DNA from: an uncultured Clostridia bacterium
Lineage (GTDB): Bacteria; Bacillota; Clostridia; Oscillospirales; Oscillospiraceae
Direction of reading: 5' to 3'
Length of the DNA stretch: 64,000 bases
NCBI GenBank assembly: GCA_945949735.1
Contig: CAMFFO010000002.1
Span: 1-64,000, forward strand
Positions within the stretch are counted from its first letter, which is position 1. Each line of letters opens with the position of its first letter. The notes below the pieces were generated by a model that ran no database searches, was not told the origin of the DNA, and saw only the letters and a program-made list of their open reading frames with translations. The translations under genes and the position numbers were made by a program. Positions 31,587 through 40,021 of the stretch are shown one piece after another.

Positions 31587-32075
31587 ATGAAAAAACTGTT
31601 CTGGATGCTCCTTCCGCTTCTGCTTCTGGCGGGGTGCGCCGCCCGGGAAACCATGGAAACCCTGGGGGATATCCCGGTGGAGGGGACGGCTGCACCGCAG
31701 AGGCAGATCAGCGTGAAATTGCCGGATGAGGCGGCGGTTCCCGCCGCGGAAAGCGACAGCGGGCGGATCTATCTGTGCAAGGATTACGAAATTATCATCC
31801 AGACCCTGGAAGCAGGGGATCTGGACGAAACCATCCGGACGCTCTCCGGCTATGACCGGGACAGCCTCACGGTGATGAAAACCCGGGCGGAGGGGGCCGA
31901 CCGGTACGATTTTGTCTGGGCCGCCGCCGGGGAAAACGGAGAGCGGCTGGGCCGGGCGGTGATATTGGACGACGGAAATTATCACTACACCATGACGGTG
32001 CTGAAGGACGCCGAGGCAACAAAAAAGACCCAGGTGGTGTGGCGGACGGTGTTTGAATCCTTTTCTCTGGTCTAG
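31587..32075 (+). CDS. Small putative lipoprotein
   Basis: The 162-residue protein starts with a signal peptide and lipobox (LLLLAGC, Cys17). The mature part holds a single alpha/beta domain (SGRIYLCKDYEIIIQTLEAG, DRYDFVWAAAGENGERLG). Relatives are not recognised. It should sit on the outer membrane face. GGGAGGGATGGATA precedes the ATG. Its stop overlaps the convergent WYL regulator gene stop by 4 bp. Confidence 0.75.
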   Translation: MKKLFWMLLPLLLLAGCAARETMETLGDIPVEGTAAPQRQISVKLPDEAAVPAAESDSGRIYLCKDYEIIIQTLEAGDLDETIRTLSGYDRDSLTVMKTRAEGADRYDFVWAAAGENGERLGRAVILDDGNYHYTMTVLKDAEATKKTQVVWRTVFESFSLV

Positions 32076-33061
32076 GTAAGCTCTGAATACTGTTCCAGGG
32101 TTTCCCTGCACAGCTTCACGCATTCGTCAATGACGCTCTGGGGGTAGACAATCTGCGCTTTTGCCCCAAAGCCGATGACCCAGCTGAGGAACATGGGGGA
32201 TACGGCCACATCCACGGTGAAGAGAAAATGCTCCTCGCCGTCGGGAATCAGCATGGTATCCCGGCCGAAACGATCCACCACCACATTCACCAGATCCCGG
32301 TGGAACCGGAGCTTTACGGTGGTGGACTCTCCGGCGTACATCTGAAACAGCCGGTTGGCGTGTTCTGTCAGGGCTTTGCCTGTCAGTTCCGGGCAGGGGA
32401 TCCTCTTTTCTTCGGACAATTGGATATCGCTCATCCGATCCACCCGGTAGCTGGTGACCCCGTGCCGGGGGGACAGGGCCAGAAGGTAGCAGTTTTCATG
32501 ATCCTGGCACAGACCGTAGGGGCTTGCCGTGTAGCTTTTGTCCCGGTAGCGCCGTTTGCCGTCGATCCCCCAGTCAAAATAGCGAAAAACAATCTGCTTG
32601 TTGTGAGCGATGGCTTCCTGAATGGCGTCCACGTTGTAGTAGATGGTCTCGTTCATGCTTTTGACCCGACCGGACACCAGAACGTCCCGCCGCATGAGCT
32701 TGGCGTCGTAAACGCTGCACTGGCTGCACAGCTTCTCGATCAGCTCCCGGGATTTCTTGGCGGTGAGGAACCGGCTGGACTGGACGGCGTCAATGAGCAG
32801 CTTCAGCTCCGGCAGCTCGAAGTTCCGGGAGGCGATGTAATAGCCGCCGTTCTTCCCGGGGAGGGACACGATATCCATGCCGTAGTCCTGGAGGGCCGCA
32901 ATGTCCGAATAGACGGTCTTGCGGTCACAGACAATATTGTGCTGCTGCTCCAGCATGGACAGCAGCTCCGAAGCTCTCACCGGGTGATCCTGGTGAGAGT
33001 TTTGCAGCAGATAGTCCTGAATATAAAAGATCTTCAGCTTTTGGTTGTCGGATTTCGGCAT
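32072..33061 (-). CDS. HTH-WYL domain transcriptional regulator
   Basis: The 329-residue protein has an N-terminal winged helix (about 5-65, VRASELLSMLEQQHNIVCDR, RKTVYSDIAALQDYG) and a WYL domain (about 145-235) with KQIVFRYFDWG, SPYGLCQDHENCYLLAL and TSYRVDRMSDI. WYL domains sense ligands such as nucleic acid fragments or nucleotides, and several WYL regulators govern defence or DNA-damage genes. It is divergent from endonuclease IV across 108 bp with back-to-back promoters, so regulation of that repair gene is plausible. The family is not specific enough to name the ligand. Confidence 0.88.
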   Translation of the reverse strand: MPKSDNQKLKIFYIQDYLLQNSHQDHPVRASELLSMLEQQHNIVCDRKTVYSDIAALQDYGMDIVSLPGKNGGYYIASRNFELPELKLLIDAVQSSRFLTAKKSRELIEKLCSQCSVYDAKLMRRDVLVSGRVKSMNETIYYNVDAIQEAIAHNKQIVFRYFDWGIDGKRRYRDKSYTASPYGLCQDHENCYLLALSPRHGVTSYRVDRMSDIQLSEEKRIPCPELTGKALTEHANRLFQMYAGESTTVKLRFHRDLVNVVVDRFGRDTMLIPDGEEHFLFTVDVAVSPMFLSWVIGFGAKAQIVYPQSVIDECVKLCRETLEQYSELT

Positions 33062-33081
33062 GGAACTCCCTCCTTTCCTTC

Positions 33082-33109
33082 AGTATAGCACATCTATTCG
33101 GCGGTGCAA
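33082..33109 (-). promoter_or_regulatory. Promoter of the WYL regulator
   Basis: Minus strand: -35 TTGCAC, 16-nt spacer, -10 TATACT. Only 9 bp separate it from the divergent endonuclease IV promoter, so a single bound regulator could cover both. Confidence 0.75.
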
Positions 33110-33118
33110 ACGGAAAAT

Positions 33119-33147
33119 TTGCATTTTTTAAGGAAATGTGGTATGGT
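33119..33147 (+). promoter_or_regulatory. Promoter of the endonuclease IV gene
   Basis: -35 TTGCAT, 17-nt spacer, -10 TATGGT, about 22 bp before the ATG region. The AAAGGAGG ribosome site follows at 33154-33161. Confidence 0.7.
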
Positions 33148-33169
33148 AAGGCGAAAGGAGGGGCTGCAT

Positions 33170-33997
33170 ATGATTTACGTAGGCTGCCATTTGTCCGCTG
33201 CGGCGGGGTACGAGGCCATGGTGCGCACCGCGCTGGACATCGGCGCAAATACCTTCGCCTTCTTTACCCGGAATCCCCGGGGAAGCCGAGCGAAAAGGGA
33301 GGATCCCGCGGATGCCACCGCTGCCGTGGAGCTTCTGGAGAAAAACGGGTTTGGGCCGCTGGTTGCCCATGGAGCGTATACCATGAATCTGTGTACGGCG
33401 GAGCCTGAGGCCAGGGCTTTCGCGGCGGAGGTGCTGCGGGACGATCTGCGCCGGATGGCGGCGATTCCGGGACAGTATTACAATTTCCATCCCGGCAGCC
33501 ATGTGGGCCGGGGAACCGAGGCTGGGATTGCGGATATCGCCGCGGCCCTGAAAAAGGCTCTGGAGCCCGGGTATCCCGTGACGGTTCTGCTGGAAACCAT
33601 GGCCGGCAAGGGCAGCGAAATCGGGGGCAGCTTCCGGGAGCTGAAGGACATCCTGGACGCGGTTGGCTCCAACAGGGTTGGGGTGTGCCTGGATACCTGC
33701 CACGTCTACGATGGCGGGTACGATATTGTGGGGAATCTGGACGGGGTGATCGCGGAATTCGACGCGGTGATCGGTCTGGGGAGGCTCAAGGCCCTCCACA
33801 TCAACGATTCCAAGAATCCCATGGGCAGCCGGAAGGACCGGCATGAATGTCTTGGAAAAGGAAGTCTGGGGTACGATACCTTCCGGGCTATTGTCAATCA
33901 CCCTGTGCTGAAAGGGCTCCCCATGATTTTGGAAACCCCCAACGAGCTTCCAGGCTACGCCGAAGAAATCCAGTGGCTTCGCAGCGCGGAGAACTGA
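33170..33997 (+). CDS. nfo: Deoxyribonuclease IV (AP endonuclease)
   Basis: The 275-residue TIM-barrel protein matches endonuclease IV: it opens YVGCHLSAAAGYEAM (metal-binding His), has NFHPGSHVG, LLETMAGKGSEIG, GVCLDTCHVYDGGYD, ALHINDSKNPMGSRKDRHE and LETPNE, all residues that hold the three-zinc site. It cleaves DNA 5' to abasic sites in base excision repair. AAAGGAGG precedes ATG 33170. It is regulated, by position, from a divergent promoter shared with a WYL regulator. Length is normal. Confidence 0.95.
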   Translation: MIYVGCHLSAAAGYEAMVRTALDIGANTFAFFTRNPRGSRAKREDPADATAAVELLEKNGFGPLVAHGAYTMNLCTAEPEARAFAAEVLRDDLRRMAAIPGQYYNFHPGSHVGRGTEAGIADIAAALKKALEPGYPVTVLLETMAGKGSEIGGSFRELKDILDAVGSNRVGVCLDTCHVYDGGYDIVGNLDGVIAEFDAVIGLGRLKALHINDSKNPMGSRKDRHECLGKGSLGYDTFRAIVNHPVLKGLPMILETPNELPGYAEEIQWLRSAEN

Positions 33998-34021
33998 TTG
34001 GGCAGCATGGGGGAGGAAGGT

Positions 34022-34198
34022 AAATTGTTGTTTACAGTTTTCAAGCACCTTACGTTGCTACCGTAGGGGCGGATATTATCCGCCCGAAACGTTCCGGTTT
34101 TTGAGCATTTCCGGTGAATATGCGTGCTATCAATGCGGTAAGGTTGCGGGCGGATAATATCCGCCCCTACGGTGATAGTGCTGTAAACAACAATTTAC
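34022..34198. repeat. Family B palindromic repeat, copy B3
   Basis: Ends AAATTGTTGTTTACAG and GCTGTAAACAACAATTTACC. Near-identical to B2, suggesting recent movement or gene conversion. It lies between nfo and the FHA-FtsW gene. Confidence 0.93.
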
Positions 34199-34298
34199 CA
34201 TCCCTGCGCGGGTGTATTTAAGAAATATTAATTTGACAGCGGGCGGGTTTTGTGCCATGCTATACTAGTGATGTTATGGAAGAAGGGACGGTGACGGT

Positions 34299-36020
34299 AT
34301 GGAAGGCTTGCTGGAGGCGTTTTATGCGTCCAGGGATACCTATGTCAGCGTGTATCTGGGACTGCTTCGGTACGCTGCGCCGCTGCTTGCTGTTTTTTTG
34401 CTGGTGCGGTGCGCAAAGCCTTTGCTGACATTTCGCCGGGAGCCGGAAATCTGGGCCTGGCTGAATCTGCCGGGGGACAATCAGATCCCCATTACCCACT
34501 GGGAAAACGTGATCGGACGGAGCAAAAGCTGTGACGTGACCATTAATTTTCCTACGGTATCCCGCAATCACGCGGTGCTGACCCGCTACGACGACGGCAG
34601 CTGGACCATTACCGATGCCGGCTCCAAGGACGGCGTGCAGGTCAATGGAGATCCTGTGCAGATCAGTGTCATCCGGGAGAAGGATGTGATCTCCATCGGC
34701 GGCGTGGATATGCGGCTGCAGCCCATCACCGCCAAGCAGGAGCAGCGTCAGGCGGAGCTGCGCACCAAGGCTGCCAGCGGCTGGGACAGCGTGGGCAATT
34801 TGCTGGTTCTGACACTGCTGCAGTGCCTGATGGTGTTGGGATATCTTCTCGCGGGGAACCGGGAGGACTTTATGACCATCCTCCAGGGTTTTGGCGGGAT
34901 CATGATCTGCCAGTGGGCGCTGCTGATCTTCTATCTGATCATCCGCAGAACCTCCTTCGAGGTGGAAACCCTGGCATTCTTCCTGTGTACCGTGGGTATG
35001 GCGGCCATCGCCTCGGTAAAGCCGGGGGAGACAGTTAAGCAGCTTATTGCCATGGCGCTGGGTGTCGTGACATTCCTGGCTGTGGGCTGGTCGCTGCGGG
35101 ATCTGGAGCGTGCCAAGATTGTCCGTTATCTTGCCGTGGTGGCGGGCGTGGGCTTCCTGGTGATCACACTGCTCTTCGGCCGGGAATACTATGGTGCGAA
35201 GAACTGGCTGGTGATCGGGGGAATGTCCCTGCAGCCCTCGGAGCTGAGCAAGCTCTGTTTCGTCTACGCGGGAGCCTCCACCATGGATCGGATTATGAAC
35301 AAGCGCAATATCATCCTGTTTATCGCCTATTCCGTGGTGATCTGCGGATTTTTGGCGCTGATGAATGATTTCGGAACTGCGCTTATCTTTTTCTGCGCGT
35401 TTCTGGTCATCGCGTACCTGCGCTCCGGGAATATGGGCACCATCGCCCTGGCCGTGACAGCCCTGGGCTTTGCGGGGGTGCTGGCGCTGAAGATCGCCCC
35501 TCACGCCCTGAAACGGTTTGCCGTGTGGCGGCACGTCTGGGAAGATCCCTTCGGGGGTGGTTATCAGCAGACCCAGGCCATGATCTCCATTGCGGCGGGA
35601 GGCCTGCTGGGACTGGGCCCGGATCGGGGACGGCTGCAGAAGGTATTCGCGGCGGACTCGGACATTGTGTTCGCCACCGTATCCGAGGAATGGGGACTGA
35701 TTCTTGCGGTGATTACGGTGCTGTGCATCGTGGTGTTCGGCCTGTTTGCCATTCGAACCGCGAGCGTGACCCGCAGCAGCTTCTATGCCATCGGTGGATG
35801 TACCGCCGCCAGCATTCTGGTAATTCAGACCATTCTCAACTGTCTGGGCACCGTGGATGTGCTTCCCTTTACCGGCGTCACCTTCCCCTTCTTAAGCAAC
35901 GGCGGTACCAGCATGATCGGGGCGTGGGGACTTCTTGGCTTTGTCAAGGCGGCGGATACCCGGCAGAATGCCAGCTTTGCCGTCCGCTTTACAGGCGGTG
36001 GGAGGGATTCCGATGAATAG
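34299..36020 (+). CDS. FHA domain fused to FtsW/RodA/SpoVE-family lipid II polymerase/flippase
   Basis: The 573-residue protein has one N-terminal transmembrane helix (about 20-38), an FHA domain (about 60-140: NVIGRSKSCDVTINFP, SRNHAVLTRYDDGSW, GSKDGVQVNGDPV), then a FtsW/RodA-type region with about nine helices. The latter keeps NDFGTALIFFCAFL, ISIAAGGLLGLGP and the C-terminal GVTFPFLSNGGTSM signature. SEDS proteins polymerise peptidoglycan glycans. The FHA has the canonical GRS..SRxH residues, so it should bind phosphothreonine. This fusion is known in Actinobacteria and some Clostridia. It overlaps the next gene, a transpeptidase, by 8 bp. Confidence 0.9.
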   Translation: MEGLLEAFYASRDTYVSVYLGLLRYAAPLLAVFLLVRCAKPLLTFRREPEIWAWLNLPGDNQIPITHWENVIGRSKSCDVTINFPTVSRNHAVLTRYDDGSWTITDAGSKDGVQVNGDPVQISVIREKDVISIGGVDMRLQPITAKQEQRQAELRTKAASGWDSVGNLLVLTLLQCLMVLGYLLAGNREDFMTILQGFGGIMICQWALLIFYLIIRRTSFEVETLAFFLCTVGMAAIASVKPGETVKQLIAMALGVVTFLAVGWSLRDLERAKIVRYLAVVAGVGFLVITLLFGREYYGAKNWLVIGGMSLQPSELSKLCFVYAGASTMDRIMNKRNIILFIAYSVVICGFLALMNDFGTALIFFCAFLVIAYLRSGNMGTIALAVTALGFAGVLALKIAPHALKRFAVWRHVWEDPFGGGYQQTQAMISIAAGGLLGLGPDRGRLQKVFAADSDIVFATVSEEWGLILAVITVLCIVVFGLFAIRTASVTRSSFYAIGGCTAASILVIQTILNCLGTVDVLPFTGVTFPFLSNGGTSMIGAWGLLGFVKAADTRQNASFAVRFTGGGRDSDE

Positions 36021-37374
36021 AGTTGTAAAAAGAAGCTGGCTTATGGGCCTGTTTGTGTTCCTGCTGCTGGGAGGGCTGTGCTGGTTCCTCTTTGAATACG
36101 CCGTATCCGCGCCGAAGTGGATCGGCTCGGCGGGCTCCAGCTATGTCCATGCCGGAACCGTTGGCTACGGCAGCGTGACCGACCGGGCGGGGGAGAGTCT
36201 GCTGGAAATTGGCGACAGCAAGGCCTACAGTACCGACGCGGCCACCCGGATCTCTACCATGCACTGGCTGGGTGACCGGCAGGGGAACATTTCCGCGCCC
36301 GTCATTTCCAACTACGCGGCGGATATGTCCGGATATGACATCCTGAACGGTGTGTACGATTTTTCAGGACTGGGCGGGGAAATGGAGCTGACCATTTCCG
36401 CCCGGGTGCAGAACACGGCCATGGAGGCCCTGGCGGGAAGAAAGGGCACCGTGGCGGTTTACAATTATAAGACCGGGGAGATCCTCTGTGCAGTGAGCGG
36501 GCCCTCCTATGACCCGGATAACATTCCGGATCTGACGGGGGAGGCTTATGAGGGCGTGTTTCTGAACCGCTTTGTTCAGTCATCCTACGTCCCCGGTTCC
36601 ATCTTCAAGGTGGTGACCGCTGCCGCTGCCCTGGACTGCGTGCCGGACATTCTGGACAGAACCTTCCGCTGCGACGGGGTGGTTCAGTACGGCGAGGAAC
36701 GGGTCACCTGCGAGAAGGCCCATGGAACGCTGGATCTGAAGGGCGCCCTGGCCCATTCCTGCAACTGCTGCTTTGCTCAGATCGCCGAGCTGGTGGGCAG
36801 GAAAAACATGAATGCCTATGTGAAACAGTTCGCCATTACGGAGCCGGTACGCTTTGACGGCATCACCACCGCCAAGGGCAATTACGACGTGTCCGAGGCG
36901 GCTCCGGTGTCCTTCGCCTGGAGCTGTATCGGCCAGTATACGGATCTTGTCAATCCTTGCCGCTTTCTGACCTTTATGGGCAGCATTGCCGGGGGAGGGG
37001 TTGGGGCGGAGCCCTACATCGTTTCCAGCGTCAGCGCGGGAGGAAAGCAGGTGTACACGGCCCAGACTGTGAAAACAGGCCGGATCGTATCCGAAGAGGT
37101 GGCCGGCATCCTCCGGGAGTATCTGGAGAATAATGTGAATACCATCTACGGCGCGGGAAATTTCCCGGGACTCACCGTCTGCGCCAAGTCAGGAACCAGC
37201 CAGCTGGGAGGGGGACAGACCTCCAACGCCATGTTTGCCGGGTTTGTGGCGGAGGAAGCGTATCCGCTGGCATTCCTTGTTGTGGTGGAAAACGGAGGCT
37301 ACGGCGCCAGCACCTGCGTGCCCATCCTCTCCCGGGTTCTGGCTGCCTGCAAGGAGGTCTTGGACGGAGAATAA
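36013..37374 (+). CDS. Class B penicillin-binding protein transpeptidase
   Basis: The 453-residue protein has an N-terminal membrane anchor (MNRVVKRSWLMGLFVFLLLG) and a C-terminal transpeptidase with SxxK at YVPGSIFKVVT, SxN at LAHSCNCC and KSG at VCAKSGTSQ. These are the three active-site motifs. It crosslinks peptidoglycan outside the membrane. The N-terminal region is short for a class B PBP. The ATG at 36013 overlaps the stop of the FHA-SEDS gene, a classic SEDS-PBP pair, and the short PBP suggests an accessory (sporulation-type or PbpA-like) set. Confidence 0.9.
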   Translation: MNRVVKRSWLMGLFVFLLLGGLCWFLFEYAVSAPKWIGSAGSSYVHAGTVGYGSVTDRAGESLLEIGDSKAYSTDAATRISTMHWLGDRQGNISAPVISNYAADMSGYDILNGVYDFSGLGGEMELTISARVQNTAMEALAGRKGTVAVYNYKTGEILCAVSGPSYDPDNIPDLTGEAYEGVFLNRFVQSSYVPGSIFKVVTAAAALDCVPDILDRTFRCDGVVQYGEERVTCEKAHGTLDLKGALAHSCNCCFAQIAELVGRKNMNAYVKQFAITEPVRFDGITTAKGNYDVSEAAPVSFAWSCIGQYTDLVNPCRFLTFMGSIAGGGVGAEPYIVSSVSAGGKQVYTAQTVKTGRIVSEEVAGILREYLENNVNTIYGAGNFPGLTVCAKSGTSQLGGGQTSNAMFAGFVAEEAYPLAFLVVVENGGYGASTCVPILSRVLAACKEVLDGE

Positions 37375-37438
37375 CCGGTTTGTGCATTGTTGACAAAAAA
37401 CTACAGAATTGTTAAGAGAATATGTAGTGTTTGCCTCG

Positions 37439-37467
37439 TTGACAAATGTCCTCCCATGAGATACAAT
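37439..37467 (+). promoter_or_regulatory. Promoter of the leader-livKHMGF transcript
   Basis: -35 TTGACA, 17-nt spacer, -10 TACAAT, both near consensus. The transcript would start about 37475, 23 nt before the leader ORF. A second TTGACA lies at 37390 without a good -10. Confidence 0.88.
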
Positions 37468-37497
37468 AGCTTCAAATTCAAGGGGAGGTACAAAGCA

Positions 37498-37668
37498 ATG
37501 ACCGAACGGTTTTCTTCTGCAACCAGTCGTTCCAACCGCTGTTTCGCAGCGGCTGCCTGTGCTGCCTCCTCTTCCGTCCGCGATCTATTGGACACTGCCG
37601 AATTGCTGGTAGTGTCCATTTTCGCGCTTTGCCTGCTGGTACTGCGAATTATGCTGCCAATTGGGTAA
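37498..37668 (+). CDS. Leader peptide rich in Leu/Val/Ile upstream of livK
   Basis: A 56-codon ORF has a good ribosome site (GGGGAGG, 10 nt upstream). The C-terminal half, from about residue 29 (DLLDTAELLVVSIFALCLLV then LRIMLPIG), has 15 Leu, Val or Ile in 28 residues. It ends at TAA 37666-37668, just before an attenuator and the LIV transporter genes. This is the layout of branched-chain amino acid leader peptides. The hydrophobic run could alternatively make it a small membrane protein. The first half (SATSRSNRCFAAAACAASSS) has no clear role. Confidence 0.65.
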   Translation: MTERFSSATSRSNRCFAAAACAASSSVRDLLDTAELLVVSIFALCLLVLRIMLPIG

Positions 37669-37722
37669 CCGGAATTCATGTTGTATGAAGAAGCGGTTAC
37701 GACGAAACGTAGCCGCTTTTTT
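37665..37722 (+). promoter_or_regulatory. Attenuator with antiterminator/terminator pairing before livK
   Basis: A terminator is formed by AAGCGGTTACG (37691-37701) with CGTAGCCGCTT (37708-37718) and a T6 run. The competing upstream sequence GTAACCG (37665-37671), which includes the leader stop codon TAA, is complementary to CGGTTAC (37694-37700) in the terminator's 5' arm. A ribosome at the stop would mask it and allow termination; a stalled ribosome upstream would leave it free to antiterminate. A further hairpin TGGACACT...AGTGTCCA lies at 37590-37620 inside the leader. Confidence 0.65.
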
Positions 37723-37749
37723 ATAGTATGAAGAAAAGGAGAATACATT

Positions 37750-38958
37750 ATGAAAAAGGTACTTGCACTTGTTTTGGCTGTTATCATGGTGATGTCCCTG
37801 GCCGCCTGTGGCAGCAAGACGGATACCCCCACCGAGGCTCCGAAAACCGACGATGCCCCGCAGACCACCGAGGCTGTCGGCTCCGACGCCGCTCCTGCCG
37901 GTGCGATCAAGGTCGGCGCCATCGGCCCTCTGACCGGTGACTACGCCATCTACGGAAGCGCTGTTGCCAATGGCATCCAGATCGCAATCGAGGAGATCAA
38001 CGCCAAGGGCGGCCTGCAGTTCGAGCTGCTGAGCGAGGATGATCAGGGCGATCCCACCATGTCCGTGAACGCCTACAACGTGGAGATGGAAAAGGGTATG
38101 CAGGTTCTGCTGGGCACCACCACCTCCGGCGCCTGCGCCGCGGTTGCTGACGTTGCCAACGAGGAGCGCGTATTCGTTCTGACTCCCTCCGCTTCCAACC
38201 CCGTTGTCAACGAGGGTAAGGATAATGTTTACCAGGTTTGCTTCACCGACCCCAACCAGGGCGCTTCCTCCGCACAGACCATTAAGAGCCTGGGCCTGGG
38301 CACCAAGATCGCTGTGATCTGGAACAACGCGCAGGACTACTCCACCAGCATTTACCAGTCCTTCATGGCGAAGGCTCAGGAGATCGGCCTGGAGGTCGTT
38401 TCCGACACCACCTTCTCCGATGACGGCAACGCTGACTTCTCCGTCCAGCTGCAGGACGCTGCCAACGCCGGCGCGGATCTGGTATTCCTGCCCATCTACT
38501 ACACCCCCGTTGTTGCCATTATGCAGCAGGCTGACGCCGCCGGTTACGGCTTCAAGTTCTTCGGCGTTGACGGCATGGACGGCCTGCTGGCCGTGGAAGG
38601 CTTCAACACCGCTCTGGCCGAAGGCTCCTACATGCTGACCCCCTTCGATGCCAACAAGACCGATGACCTGACCGCTTCCTTCGTGGCCAGCTACGAGGCC
38701 AAGTTCGGCGTTACCCCCAACCAGTTTGCCGCTGACGCCTATGACGCCATGTACATTTTCTACGCTGCCTGCCAGGAGCTGGGCTTCACCTCCGAGACGA
38801 CTCCTCAGGAGATCTGCGAGGCCATGATCCCCTGGATGCAGAGCTTCACCTACACCGGACTGACCGGCGAGGGCATGGTATGGACCGCTGACGGCTGCGT
38901 GAGTAAGGTTGCCACCGCTTACGTTATCAGAGACGGCGCTTACGCTTCCGTTGACTGA
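37750..38958 (+). CDS. livK: Branched-chain amino acid ABC transporter substrate-binding protein
   Basis: The 402-residue lipoprotein starts MKKVLALVLAVIMVMSLAAC with the lipobox Cys at 20, then a Thr/Pro/Ala-rich linker to about residue 52. The binding protein domain follows: GAIKVGAIGPLTGDYAIYGS, TTTSGACAAVADVANEERV, VLTPSASNP, DPNQGASSAQTIK, FFGVDGMDGLL. This is the LivJ/LivK-type periplasmic-binding fold and binds Leu, Ile or Val outside the cell. AAAGGAG precedes the ATG. It heads livKHMGF behind the attenuator. Its codon usage is the most uniform in the window, consistent with high expression. Confidence 0.93.
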   Translation: MKKVLALVLAVIMVMSLAACGSKTDTPTEAPKTDDAPQTTEAVGSDAAPAGAIKVGAIGPLTGDYAIYGSAVANGIQIAIEEINAKGGLQFELLSEDDQGDPTMSVNAYNVEMEKGMQVLLGTTTSGACAAVADVANEERVFVLTPSASNPVVNEGKDNVYQVCFTDPNQGASSAQTIKSLGLGTKIAVIWNNAQDYSTSIYQSFMAKAQEIGLEVVSDTTFSDDGNADFSVQLQDAANAGADLVFLPIYYTPVVAIMQQADAAGYGFKFFGVDGMDGLLAVEGFNTALAEGSYMLTPFDANKTDDLTASFVASYEAKFGVTPNQFAADAYDAMYIFYAACQELGFTSETTPQEICEAMIPWMQSFTYTGLTGEGMVWTADGCVSKVATAYVIRDGAYASVD

Positions 38959-38984
38959 TGCGTTGACTCCATTCCGCTAAAACA

Positions 38985-39027
38985 AACCGGGCGGGTCCCG
39001 CTCCCGTGGAAAAGGATCCGCCCGGTT
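38985..39027 (+). terminator. Intergenic hairpin between livK and livH
   Basis: AACCGGGCGG pairs with CCGCCCGGTT around a 23-nt loop. There is little U-run, so it may slow polymerase or stabilise the abundant livK message by blocking 3' decay. Confidence 0.6.
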
Positions 39028-39126
39028 CCATGCCTCTCCCGGGATGACAAGCCATGGTCACCCCCCGGGGAGTGACCGGGGCTTATCACCCTGGAAAACA
39101 ATGAAAAAGAAGGAAGGAAAAACGGT

Positions 39127-40011
39127 ATGACAATGTTCTTGTCCAACCTGATTAGTGGGATCAGCCTGGGCAGCGTCTATGCCATCATCGCGCTGGGATA
39201 CACCATGGTGTACGGCATTGCGAAAATGCTGAACTTTGCTCACGGCGATATTATTATGGTGGGCGCGTATATCTGCTTTACCTGTCTGTACAGTCTGGGG
39301 CTTTCTCCTGCGGTGGGGGTTCTGGCCTCTGTGATGGTGTGTACGCTGCTTGGCATCCTGATCGAACGTCTGGCCTACAAGCCTCTGCGGCAGGCCACAT
39401 CTCTTGCCGTGCTGATCACTGCCATCGGCATGAGTTATTTTCTGCAGAATTTGGCCCAGATGATCTGGGGCGCCAACCCCAAGAGCTTCCAGACCGTGAT
39501 CCCCGCCGGAAATCTTTCCATTATGGGCGGAGAACTGAAGATCTCCTATGTTTCCATGGTTACCATCGCCGCATCCGTGGTCGTTATGGTAGCCCTTTCG
39601 CTTTTTGTCGGACGCACCAAGATGGGACGCGCCATGCGCTGTGTGTCGGAGGATAAGGGCGCGGCACAGCTGATGGGTGTCAACGTGAATCTGACCATTT
39701 CCGTGACCTTCGCCATCGGTTCCGCCCTGGCCGCCATAGCCGGTGTGCTGATGTGCTCGGCTTATCCCACCCTGAAGCCGACCACCGGCGCCATGCCCGG
39801 CATCAAGGCGTTCACCGCTGCGGTATTTGGCGGCATCGGCTCCATTCCCGGCGCAATGCTTGGCGGCATTCTGCTGGGTGTCATCGAAATCCTGGGCAGA
39901 GCCTACGTCTCCTCGGAACTGGGTGATGCGTTTGTTTTTGCGGTGCTGATCCTCGTCCTGCTGATCAAACCCACCGGTTTGCTTGGCAAGAAGATTCACG
40001 AGAAGGTGTGA
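39127..40011 (+). CDS. livH: Branched-chain amino acid ABC transporter permease LivH
   Basis: The 294-residue membrane protein has about eight helices and the LivH features: NLISGISLGSVYAIIALGYT, MVYGIAKMLNFAHGDIIMVG, RPLRQATS-type loop (AYKPLRQATSLAVLITAIGM) and the GAMPGIKAFTAAVFGGIGSI EAA-like loop that docks to the ATPase. It forms the pore with LivM. AAGAAGGAAGG precedes the ATG. Confidence 0.94.
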   Translation: MTMFLSNLISGISLGSVYAIIALGYTMVYGIAKMLNFAHGDIIMVGAYICFTCLYSLGLSPAVGVLASVMVCTLLGILIERLAYKPLRQATSLAVLITAIGMSYFLQNLAQMIWGANPKSFQTVIPAGNLSIMGGELKISYVSMVTIAASVVVMVALSLFVGRTKMGRAMRCVSEDKGAAQLMGVNVNLTISVTFAIGSALAAIAGVLMCSAYPTLKPTTGAMPGIKAFTAAVFGGIGSIPGAMLGGILLGVIEILGRAYVSSELGDAFVFAVLILVLLIKPTGLLGKKIHEKV

Positions 40012-40021
40012 GGTGGCAGAT

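Noticed and set aside
37475-37722. T-box riboswitch before livK
   Set aside because: The T-box consensus (GGTGGNACCGCG-like) is absent; the leader ORF and competing stems fit attenuation by translation better.
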